Made by a program: the position numbers and the translations under genes
The notes under the pieces: model-generated
Told to the model about the DNA's origin: nothing
The model's input: the letters and a program-made list of their open reading frames with translations, nothing else
The model's database searches: none
From: Pachyseris speciosa
Lineage: Eukaryota; Cnidaria; Anthozoa; Scleractinia; Pachyseridae
Assembly (NCBI GenBank): GCA_016490735.1
Contig: JAEMWC010000965.1
Coordinates: 118,501-182,500 of the forward strand
Direction of reading: 5' to 3'
Length of the DNA: 64,000 bases
Shown: piece by piece, positions 35,891-47,800 of the stretch
Position numbering within the stretch: the stretch's first letter is position 1
Layout: the number at the start of each line of letters is the position of its first letter

Positions 35891-38800
35891 GACGTGTGCA
35901 GCCATAAAAAAAGAAAAAGCTCCCGAATGGCTCCCAAGTGTAGCAGTTTCAGGATCAATCCTCTTGAAGCAGCGCAACTCGCACATGAATGGCTGTGCTA
36001 CAGTTATTGGAATCCTTATTAAGTCAAGATCTTTGGAGGTGAGAGCATTTTATTAAGCTTTTATTCCGGTTGTAATATTATTCTGTCTGAAAAATGGAAT
36101 GACTTCTTTTAACCCTTTCACTCACTAATTCTCCTTACTGACGGATATACATTTGATTTAAAATTTAGTTCGGAGAATTTGGTATTCAACCAGACAGCAT
36201 CCTAGTTGGTGATTTACTTTATTTCCTTTGCCTGTTTGGTGATATACATATTGAGCTTCCCTGAAAAGGGATTTTCAGCATCAATGTTAAAATTAAACAG
36301 GTCACTAAATTAATTTTTTGAAATTCATAAACTGAACACTCCTGGCCCCAGTTTTTCGAAGGCTGGATATTATCCACATGATAAATCTCTATCCAGTGGA
36401 CAGCGCGGTTTATTTTGAACAACATTTACCCACTGGATAGCAATTTATCCTGTGTACAGCCTTATCCAGTATTTAAACGACTGGGGCCAAGTGAGGAAAG
36501 GGTTAAAAATTGTGAACTATTAACAACTGAGCTATCATAGTTAACCCTTTATACACAGGTGATAGTTTGGGAAATTTTGAATATTTGGGCACAGATTTTA
36601 AGTTAGCAAGGTTGCAGGCCCTGTACTTGTTAAAATAATTTTTATGTCAGATCCAAAGGTCTTGATAAAAGCAGACAATATGTTTATATCGCCATTCACT
36701 TGTTTTTTTTTTCTTTTTCAAGGCAACAATGGATCGACTTGCAAAGCTGAAAATCACCTGCTCCAATGTAAGAATTCGTGCAAAGTATGATTTACTTGGT
36801 GAAAACCATGGCAAAGAAATCACTGATCTGAAACTGAAAATGTCTAAAGAAGAGGAACTTGTAGCAGAAAAAGAGAAAAGGGTAGTCACACTTGTTGAAA
36901 CATGCAGTTCACCTGAGCATACATGTAGTCCACAATGTGTTGAGGATACTAAACAGGCCAAGAGAGATGTTAAACAAGCTAAGTTGGATATGAGCACCGG
37001 TTTTGCCATTGCATTTGACAACATCGACGGAGGGCGCAAGCGCAAGCACATGACCAAGGATAATCAGAATTTAGATTTCCATTGGGTCAATCAAAAATCA
37101 TCATGAACAGAGTTTCTGGCAATGGGCTCAACACTTCTACACGAGACATCCGTGGTGTGTCGAACATCCAGTTTCTCCCTACTGTTCAAGACCAGAAGCA
37201 CCAGCAATACAACTATATAGTGCTAGTGTCTAGAATTATTGTGGAACATTTGGAATGCTTTTCCTTTTTAAAGGATGTGTGCATTTTTCATATACCACAC
37301 AAATATTCCAAGGAGATGGCCAAAAAATCTGAAACTGTAAGTTTATAGCAGTTTTGGAATTGTGTTGCAAGCATAGAAAGATTCATACAGTCCAAGTCAG
37401 AAAATTAATGAAATGTGCTATCTGTATGGCATCAAACCTGCAAACAGTAAAAATGTAACAAAATGTAGTTCACGAAGTTATAATACGGTATACATGTATG
37501 AAGACAGCCATTATCAGCCTTGACTTCAATTGTTCAAAAAATAGTTATCCTTTCCATCAGTCTTTCTCTTGTTTTTTTAACCTTAAATCAGTTAATTTTC
37601 TAAAGATGTAAGGTTAAGAAACAGAATGGGCTATGAATCTGGATAAATGATCACAAAAATAAATTTTCATCAGGTGTCAAAGCTAGATAAAGTGCTACAA
37701 TATGCAATTCCAGAAAATACCCATACTCCCCCCACAGAAGGGATCGGAATTCCCTTGGGGTGGGGGGTTCTGTAAGGCCAAACAATTTTAAAAAGAAATG
37801 TATGAAGCTTAACTGGAATTTCCAGAGGGGTGTTGGGGGGTGGGGGGTTGGGGGGGGGGTTAGAAAAAAATCCCTTCCATGGGGGAGGTATAGATATTTT
37901 CTGGAAATACGTAAAATCATTATCAATGAAGATGAATAGCCCTTTTCACGGTACTTTACTCATTTGCATTACAAAAAATGTAGCGTGTATGCGAGGTAAC
38001 TTCAGGCTGTTTTGTAGTTTAAGCCAGAAATTGCCCCGCTTCCACATTGGATTACATTGTAATGCAAATGAGAAAAATTAACTGTGGAAAGGGCAAATCC
38101 CTTTGAAATAACTTTACATGTCATCATACATGTATAACCATGGCGACTATACTGCTGCCTGTTAAAGTCTTTTTTTTGTTACAGCCTATTTGATGGTCTT
38201 GTAAACCCACAATTCAAACATGGAGTGAATGAATTTTCAGTCCAGGTTGAGAAATTTAACAAGTACAAGTAAATAGTTTGTTAAGGGCAAATTATATGAG
38301 CTTCCAATTAATGGTTTCAAGTTTTGGCAATGCAAGACAAGAGGCTATGCAGCTCAAAATGAAGTTTGTCATCAACAAAATCAAGGTTCCGATCAATGAC
38401 AGCCAATTTATAAGCATGATTTTCAATCACCTGCTGGCTTAAATTGGGTCTAATCAATCATTTTCAAGAGTATGCAGGATATATATCAACCTTATATACT
38501 AGTCATGTATTACAATCTAAAGTGCCAAAAACATGGATGCTCGGAGCAGTACCCAGTTATTAGAAAAATACAATATGTCACCAACAGTCATGCGTAATGA
38601 TTGTTGCATAATATTTATTTACAAAGTTTTGTTTTGGTTGAACAGATAGTATATGATTTCATCTTGATTTTCCGGTTTTCACATTATGATCAAATTACTT
38701 GTATATATACATATTTTCACAACACGTGTCATTTTGGGAGATAGGTTTACCAAGAAATGAATAAATGAATACACAAATTTATGACTGTAGTTATGAGTAC

Positions 38801-41800
38801 GAATATTAATCTTTTGTACATCAAAAATAATGCAATATACAGAATATCAAAGAAAATAGTACCAGGAATGTAAGGAAACAAAGGTATTATTGTAGCATTT
38901 AAACACTTTGAGCCTTAATATCGACAAGGAAATTCTCCAGACTGACCTCAATACATTTTCTTATTATATTAGTTGGGAGAATTCTTTTAAAGATCAAGGC
39001 AATTTCCCTTTGGTAATCATTAACTGTAGTGATACAGTACTCATACTAATTTGATATTGGTCACTCGTGGAACTTTAAGTGTTAACATGAACCAAACATT
39101 TAACTATGGGTTTGTTTACATTGTTTAGGAGATAAAATGTCTTAAGGGTTTGTAACAAAATGTTGAAAAGGCAACAATGATTTTCTGACCCCACTGATTT
39201 TGTCGTGAAATTTCGAAAATGTTGGGTCACGAAACAGACTGGAGTTGCCTGCTCTCACACTCTATAAAAATACCGCTATAATTATTATTCTATATCTGAG
39301 TTTTATGTGAAATAATAAACCAGTGATGTCAATATTTCTTCATTCTATGTGACCTATAAAAAGTTTTGGATCAATATCAGTGTCTGGGCAACTGCGCACC
39401 TACCCCTCCCCTAACCTGACAGTAACACTAACTTATTAACCTATTATAACATGCTGGGTTAGGGGAGGGGAAGGTGCACAGTTGCCCAGATACTGATATT
39501 CATTCAAAGTTTTGATTGTAGTGTCACTGTAGCCTACATGAGCACGAGCCAAAAAACATGGCTCGCAGTTTACAAAAAACTAAGTATTATAGTTTTCTAT
39601 ATACAAGTGGAGTTTTCTCTATACATACGTATTGTCAACTGTCCAAAACTGCATCAAAACTCAAGTTCACCACAGCATTTAAAGCAGAAAATGGTATGTC
39701 AACCTGAGCTTCTTCAACTGATTCTTCCATTGAATCCTCCCATTGAGAAAAACTTAGATTATCAAGTACCATATTTGCCATTTCATCATCTAATGCAAGG
39801 TCATTTCAATCACTGCCAAAGAACGCTTCCTCTTCATCAGACATTTCATCATCCGAACCAATGTCTGTGTCTTCCATTGAAGTCTCCAAACATTTCCTGT
39901 AGGATGCCATGAATTTTGACTGCATGCTGCAAATCCCAAATTTCGACAAAGCAGCAAATGTCTGCAATTGAAAATAGGTTGGCACAATGATCCAGTACTT
40001 GTTGAATTTGCAACTCTGAAAATCCTAGTATACATGTAAATTTAGGATGTGTGAAGTATTTCAACTTGCCACTTGCATCCCTTTTCGTGAGACTTGTCAA
40101 CAACAGTTTATGATAGTTGCCCAGTTTAGTCTCGATTTTTTTCATTTCTTCAAATGAAACATTGCGTTCCTGGTGTGGTACATCATTTGGTCCCTCAGCT
40201 GCTGACAGTGGATAACAAAGTGGTTTGCAATCCTCCAAACCACACTTGCAAGAGACAGAGGAGTTGTCACAACATAAATGAAGAGGATCCAATGGAGGAC
40301 ATTCCACGTCAAAATAACTAAGCAAGTGTTTACGCCTGCATTCCTTTGCTTTCACATAATCTTTGATATCTTTATCTACATGCATCAGCTGCATTCCTTG
40401 GTAAAGCAGGAAAGCAGTACTTTGTGCACCATCTCTCCCTGCTCTGCCACTTTCTTGCATGTAGCACTCTACATTTTTGGTTGGACCAAAATGTACTGTT
40501 TGGTGAACCTGCTTACAGTCCACGCCCATGCCAAAAGCAATTGTTGCGACTAAAATCCGAATGGATCCTTGATCACTTTGGAAAGATGCCAGGATGTGTT
40601 CCTTGTTTGACTGGGGGGTGCAAGAGTGAAGCATTTCCAGTAAGACGGTCTTTGGATTTCTTTCCTCTGAACTGTAAATTTTGTCCCCAAGGAGAGTCTT
40701 CAGTGTTGAGTAGACAACAGCACACTGTTTGATGGTCTGGGTATAAATTATAGTTCTAGTTGCTGCTGAGCCACAATCCTTCACCTCATTGCTTATCCAG
40801 GACAAATAATCTGCAAGGCTGGCATTTTTCGCCATGTACTGGACAACATAGGATATGTTTGCTTTGTTTGGGCTTTCAGTAACAATGCGGGGACCATTCA
40901 TCAAGAGTACTTCAAATATTGTTTCCCTAGTATCCTCTGTGGCCGTCGCAGTCAATGCAATGAATGGGGTTGGCGGAAGAAGTGACCTGAACTCGTGTAG
41001 ACGAGAAAACCAAACTCTGAAGGCTGCATGTTTGTTGCTTTTAGATTTTCCCCTAGAATAAAGGGCGAGTTCAATTATTTTACCTTATAGAAAATAAGTT
41101 TCAAAAAAAGAAATCTCAACGTACAAACATACATATAACTTGAGCTTTAAGATCAAAATACGACAACACGTGCCTGGGAACTACTGATGTAAACATACAG
41201 CTAGGGGAATTTCAATACAATAAGATCAGACACGAAAATGCGAAATATTAAAACAAGGTTTATAAGCTTACTATTAAAGCTAGCCCCGGAAAATACTCTT
41301 ACATCGACAATCATTGAATAGAACAGAACTTACCAGTGGCAAATGACATGGGCTTCATCTACAGCGACAGCTCTGACTGAATTTTGGTAAATATCGCTTG
41401 ACAACATTTTTCGCCATTTTGTCTCACCTAACCAAGAATCTGGTGAACCGTAAACGAAGGAATAACTTCCATTTTCAACTGCTCTGATCTCTAACTCGGA
41501 GCTGACATCACTGAGTGATATTGCGCTTATTCCACGTGAATTTAAGCGGCTGACTTGGTCTTTCATAAGGTTAATAAGCGGCGAAACAACGAGTACAATG
41601 TTCTTCTCACGAGTTGCATCCATACAAGAATACACAATAAGCAGCGCCTGAAATACAACACTTTCCAAATCCAGTTGGAAGATTTACAAAAACATCGCTC
41701 TTCGATTCAAAAAGAAATCGCAAGGCTTCCTCTTGATGCTTATTAAGGCTATCAAACCCGAAAACTTTGCATACTTTCCACAACGCATCCTCCGCCATTT

Positions 41801-44800
41801 TTTTAACACGCATTTGCGAGGATTCCACGCACGATTTCTGCGTGTAACCTCTTCGGATATGCAAGGTGAAATGTGATTGGTTTATAAGAGCTGACTTCAT
41901 GGAAATCGTTCTCGTAGCTCGAGTTCGCAGACGCTATTTTCGGCGGAACCAGTGACAGCCGGAAATACGTCTGCGTTCGCAGGCTAATTGGCTCAGAGCC
42001 TACCACGTGACCTACAAATAACTGCCTTGTACAAATAATGGTCTGCTTGTGCGCAGTACCATCCAACTGTGATTTTGCTACAAATTATATTCTGCTCATG
42101 CTCATGCATGCAAAGAAATCACATATGTTGTAAACCACTGAGTAATTCCCAAACTCAGAGAACATTCATTTGAAATTGTCATCTACGAGTATCTCTGCAT
42201 TGTTAATTGGGTTTACTGGTGTCAGTAGAGTATAATTTACGGTAAATTTGCAATGCTGAGAAGTTCTTGGCATTTCCCGATGAAGCTCTGAGGAATTGCA
42301 CACATTTCATCTCAAACATCAGACATGTTTTATATTGTAATTTATTGCAAACACAGCACAAACTGGTTTGCCAAGTCAGGTCGCACGTCACCCATACATC
42401 ATTCGTTGTTAAGGAATGCTTGCACTTGCATGACAGCAAACTCGTTGGTAGCCTGCGAACGCAGACGTATTTCCGGCTGTGACTGGTTCCGCCGAAAATA
42501 GCGTCTGCGAACTCGAGCTACGAGAACGATTTCCATGACGCCAGCTCTTATAAACCAATCACATTTCACCTTGCATATCCGAAGAGGTTACACGCAGAAA
42601 TCGTGCGTGGAATCCTCGCAAATGCGTGTTAAAAAAATGGCGGAGGATGCGTTGTGGAAAGTATGCGAAGTTTTCGGGTTTGATAGCCTTAATAAGCATC
42701 AAGAGGAAGCCTTGCGATTTCTTTTTGAATCGAAGAGCGATGTTTTTGTAAATCTTCCAACTGGATTTGGAAAGTGTTGTATTTCAGGTGCTGCCCATTG
42801 TGTATTCTTGTATGGATGCAACTCGTGAGAAGAACACTGTACTCGTTGTTTCGCCGCTTATTAACCTTATGAAAGACCAAGTCAGCCGCTTAAATTCACG
42901 TGGAATAAGCGCAATATCACTCAGTGATGTCAGCTCCGAGTTAGAGATCAGAGCAGTTGAAAATGGAAGTTATTCCATCGTTTACGGTTCACCAGATTCT
43001 TGGTTAGGTGAGACAAAATGGCGAAAAATGTTGTCAAGCGATATTTACCAAAATTCAGTCAGAGCTGTCGCTGTAGATGAAGCCCATGTCATTTGCCACT
43101 GGTAAGTTCTGTTCTATTCAATGATTGTCGATGTAAGAGTATTTTCCGGGGCTAGCTTTAATAGTAAGCTTATAAACCTTGTTTTAATATTTCGCATTTT
43201 CGTGTCTGATCTTATTGTATTGAAATTCCCCCTAGCTGTATGTTTACATCAGTAGTTCCCAGGCACGTGTTGTCGTATTTTGATCTTAAAGCTCAAGTTA
43301 TATGTATGTTTGTACGTTGAGATTTCTTTTTTGATTTACTTATTTTCTATAAGGTAAAATAATTGAACTCGCCCTTTATTCTAGGGGAAAATCTAAAAGC
43401 AACAAACATGCAGCCTTCAGAGTTTGGTTTTCTCGTCTACACGAGTTCAGGTCACTTCTTCCGCCAACCCCATTCATTGCATTGACTGCGACGGCCACAG
43501 AGGATACTAGGGAAACAATATTTGAAGTACTCTTGATGAATGGTCCCCGTATTGTTACTGAAAGCCCAAACAAAGCAAACATATCCTATGTTGTCCAGTA
43601 CATGGTGAAAAATGCCAGCCTTGCAGATTATTTGTCCTGGATAAGCAATGAGGTGAAGGATTGTGGCTCAGCAGCAACTAGAACTATAATTTATACCCAG
43701 ACCATCAAACAGTGTGCTGTTGTCTACTCAACACTGAAGACTCTCCTTGGGGACAAAATTTACAGTTCAGAGGAAAGAAATCCAAAGACCGTCTTACTGG
43801 AAATGCTTCACTCTTGCACCCCCCAGTCAAACAAGGAACACATCCTGGCATCTTTCCAAAGTGATCAAGGATCCATTCGGATTTTAGTCGCAACAATTGC
43901 TTTTGGCATGGGCGTGGACTGTAAGCAGGTTCACCAAACAGTACATTTTGGTCCAGCCAAAAATGTAGAGTGCTATATGCAAGAAAGTGGCAGAGCAGGG
44001 AGAGATGGTGCACAAAGTACTGCTTTCCTGCTTTAACAAGGAATGCAGCTGATGCATGTAGATAAAGATATCAAAGATTATGTGAAAGCAAAGGAATGCA
44101 GGTGTAAACACTTGCTTAGTTATTTTGACGTGGAATGTCCTCCATTGGATCCTCTTCATTTATGTTGTGACAACTCCTCTGTCTCTTGCAAGTGTGGTTT
44201 GGAGGATTGCAAACCACTTTGTTATCCACTGTCAGCAGCTGAGGGACCAAATGATGTACCACACCAGGAACGCAATGTTTCATTTGAAGAAATGAAAAAA
44301 ATCGAGACTAAACTGGGCAACTATCATAAACTGTTGTTGACAAGTCTCACGAAAAGGGATGCAAGTGGCAAGTTGAAATACTTCACACATCCTAAATTTA
44401 TACTAGGATTTTCAGAGTTGCAAATTCAACAAGTACTGGATCATTGTGCCAACCTATTTTCAGTTGCAGACATTTGCTGCTTTGTCGAAATTTGGGATTT
44501 GCAGCATGCATTCAAAATTCATGGCATCCTACAGGAAATGTTTGGAGACTTGGAAGACACAGACATTGGTTCGGATGATGAAATGTCTGATGAAGAGGAA
44601 GCGTTCTTTGGCAGTGATTGAAATGACCTTGCATTAGATGATGAAATGGCAAATATGGTACTTGATAATCTAAGTTTTTCTCAATGGGAGGATTCAATGG
44701 AAGAATCAGTTGAAGAAGCTCAGGTTGACATACCATTTTCTGCTTTAAATGCTGTGGTGAACTTGAGTTTTGATGCAGTTTTGGACAGTTGACAATACGT

Positions 44801-47800
44801 ATGTAAAGAGAAAACTCCACTTGTATATAGAAAACTATAATAGTTAGTTTTTTGTAAACTGCGAGCCATGTTTTTTGGCTCATGCTCATGTAGGCTACAG
44901 TGACACTACAATCAAAACTTTGAATGAATATCAGTATCTGGGCAACTGTGCACCTTCCCCTCCCCTAACCCAGCATGTTATAATAGGTTAATAAGTTAGT
45001 GTTACTGTCAGGTTAGGGGAGGGGTAGGTGCGCAGTTGCCCAGACACTGATATTGATCCAAAACTTTTTATAGGTCACATAGAATGAAGAAATATTGACA
45101 TCACTGGTTTATTATTTCACATAAAACTCAGATATAGAATAATAATTATAGCGGTATTTTTATAGAGTGTGAGAGCAGGCAACTCCAGTCTGTTTTGTGA
45201 CCCAACATTTTCGAAATTTCACGACAAAATCAGTGGGGTCAGAAAATCATTGTTGCCTTTTCAACATTTTGTTACAAACCCTTAAGACATTTTATCTCCT
45301 AAACAATGTAAACAAACCCATAGTTAAATGTTTGGTTCATGTTAACACTTAAAGTTCCACGAGTGACCAACATCAAATTAGTATGAGTACTGTATCACTA
45401 CAGTTAATGATTACCAAAGGGAAATTGCCTTGATCTTTAAAAGAATTCTCCCAACTAATATAATAAGAAAATGTATTGAGGTCAGTCTGGAGAATTTCCT
45501 TGTCGATATTAAGGCTCAAAGTGTTTAAATGCTACAATAATACCTTTGTTTCCTTACATTCCTGGTACTATTTTCTTTGATATTCTGTATATTGCATTAT
45601 TTTTGATGTACAAAAGATTAATATTCTTACTCATAACTACAGTCATAAATTTGTGTATTCATTTATTCATTTCTTGGTAAACCTATCTCCCAAAATGACA
45701 CGTGTTGTGAAAATATGTATATATACAAGTAATTTGATCATAATGTGAAAACCGGAAAATCAAGATGAAATCATATACTATCTGTTCAACCAAAACAAAA
45801 CTTTGTAAATAAATATTATGCAACAATCATTACGCATGACTGTTGGTGACATATTGTATTTTTCTAATAACTGGGTACTGCTCCGAGCATCCATGTTTTT
45901 GGCACTTTAGATTGTAATACATGACTAGTATATAAGGTTGATATATATCCTGCATACTCTTGAAAATGATTGATTAGACCCAATTTAAGCCAGCAGGTGA
46001 TTGAAAATCATGCTTATAAATTGGCTGTCATTGATCGGAACCTTGATTTTGTTGATGACAAACTTCATTTTGAGCTGCATAGCCTCTTGTCTTGCATTGC
46101 CAAAACTTGAAACCATTAATTGGGAGCTCATATTGCCCTTAACAAACTATTTACTTGTACTTGTTAAATTTCTCAACCTGGACTGAAAATTCATTCACTC
46201 CATGTTTGACTTGTGGGTTTACAAGACCATCAAATAGGCTGTAACAAAAAAAAGACTTTAACAGGCAGCAGTATAGTCGCCATGGTTATATGATGACATG
46301 TAAAGTTATTTCAAAGGGATTTGCCCTTTCCACAGTTAATTTTTCTCATTTGCATTACAATGTAATCCAATGTGGAAGCGGGGCAATTTCAATGTCAACA
46401 ATCGGCCAGTAAAACCTGGTGTTATTCCTCCGAAAGCGTTTTGCAGCAAGCCATTTGGAGCAAGAAAAGCACGACTTGGAAACGTGGCTACTGGAGCAAT
46501 AGGGCTAACAGCACCAAGAGTGAAAGCGGGAGGCAGAGAAGGGCTTGTAAAAGGAAAGGTGCCAATTCCAGCCGATACTTTGCGATGGACTGCTGTTTAC
46601 ATTTGCATCTTCGAACTTTAAGCTCTTTTTCGCCTCTGGCTTTTGTCCTGACTCTTTAGCGAGTCTTTTGACTCGGAACGGGCCATCATTTTTGAAATCT
46701 TGTTTGATTTCATTTTCAATGTCTCCTACTCTTTCCAAAGCTCTCTTATAGCGAAGCAGACGATTATAACATCTGGTGCGGCAAATGGCGGCAAGATCGC
46801 TCCCGACGTAAGCGGACAGATCGACTTCAGTTGAACGCAGAATTAATGAGTGAATTGCCAGTGTACTTTTTCCAAACACCTTTATCTTTTCTGCACTGGA
46901 AACTTTTGCCTTGCAAAGAAAACAAACCTCGGAAGTTAAAATCTTCTTCGATGTTTCGATGGCGCCCATTGCGAACTCTAAAAGTTCCCGCGGCGTCGCG
47001 CGTGTACGCGAGTGTCATATTCTATCGGTGAATTTTAATGGTCAATAACAAAACAAAAGTTTTGACGTCACGGAAATCAATATCTGGCTCGAGTTCGCAG
47101 ACGTTATTTTTGGCGGAACCAGTGACAGCCGGAAATACGTCTGCGTTCGCAGGCTAACTCGTTGGGCACCAGCAGAGGTCTCTTTCCTTTCTTGCCACCA
47201 GAGACCTCTGCTAGCAGAGAAGACAGGCATCTTAAGGTTTTCAAACATAATTGGAACTCTGAAGTTAAATTCTTGGAAAATGAAGACTCTAAAAGTCTAA
47301 GGCATAAATGTTATAGTTCAATTTTATCCTTGGTTCAATTTTTATTTTCTTTTGTTCTTGTGTATGGTAATGTATGATAATATGAGTACAAAACAAAGGA
47401 AAATAAAAATTGAACCAAGGATAATATTGAACCACAATATAAACAATAGCTAAAATAAAAACAACACCCGTCCAGCATTTACCCGTCATGGGTCATGTAC
47501 TAGTCTCCTTTGCAGCCGCTCGGGCCAAAGTCACACAACACTCCTCAGCGGCTGCAAAGGAGACTAGTCATGTACTAGTTTGCTGACGTGAAGTTAGACA
47601 GGGGGAAGAGGAAGGGGAAGAGGAAAGGGCACACCCAGACACATGCAAAAGCTTATTGGCAATGTGCTACTTTACTCTCAGTGAGATAGAGTAGAGAAAT
47701 CAGGCAGGTTTGGCTGAAAATAGGGTATCATTTCCTGAAAAACTGATGATCTGTACTCAGAATCTTGAATTTAATCTAGACAAAAACTACCTTACTGGAC

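Larger units (their letters stand above)
34296..37336 (+). pseudogene. AH1 transposase-like gene, broken
   Basis: Starts MSAIETSKKILTSEVCFLCK; CxxC (CFLC) and CRTRC pairs form a putative N-terminal zinc-binding module (residues ~15-70). After ~34690 the frame shifts, a LINE piece replaces 20 bp (34727-35228), coding resumes at 35229 (LGAVSPIAPVATFPSRAF), and a second LINE tail interrupts at 35740. Coding ends at donor 36038/36039 and resumes in an exon 36723-37336 with a coiled coil, a Cys cluster (CSSPEHTCSPQC) and GFAIAFDNIDGGRKRKHMTK, then a one-base shift near 37092. That last segment resembles DUF6589-type proteins of cnidarians and fungi (recall). The expected acidic catalytic region is not found. 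A small open piece after an acceptor at 38180-38276 may be a terminal exon. Confidence 0.75.
34096..41986 (+). mobile_element. AH1: 7.9-kb DNA transposon with RecQ-type helicase and transposase-like genes, 9-bp TSD
   Basis: Termini TAGCCTGCGAACGCAGACGT and its exact complement; inverted repeats of ~70 bp, each of which can fold on itself (CGCAGACGT near ACGTCTGCG). The target ATTGGCTCA is duplicated exactly at 34087-34095 and 41987-41995. It carries a transposase-like gene rightward from the left end and a helicase gene leftward from the right end. The combination fits helicase-bearing Academ elements (the AcademH lineage) as I recall them; not verified. It is defective: frameshifts, LINE insertions, and an apparently missing catalytic part of the transposase. 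It sits in the Kir B intron. Confidence 0.9.
42449..47156 (-). mobile_element. AH2: 4.7-kb inverted, internally deleted copy of AH1, 9-bp TSD
   Basis: Ends TAGCCTGCGAACGCAGACGT and complement; the target ACTCGTTGG is exact at 42440-42448 and 47157-47165. The helicase gene runs rightward, the transposase remnant leftward. An internal deletion joins AH1-equivalent 35356 to 38028 (junction near 46390), removing most of the transposase. The rest is ~98-99% identical by eye to AH1. Confidence 0.9.

Noticed and set aside
37651..37926. Minus-strand frame rich in Pro/Thr
   Set aside because: Caused by a G-rich/C-rich low-complexity tract at 37735-37865.
34087..47165. AH1/AH2 as one inverted duplication event
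   Set aside because: Each element has its own exact but different 9-bp TSD, so two separate insertions explain them better.
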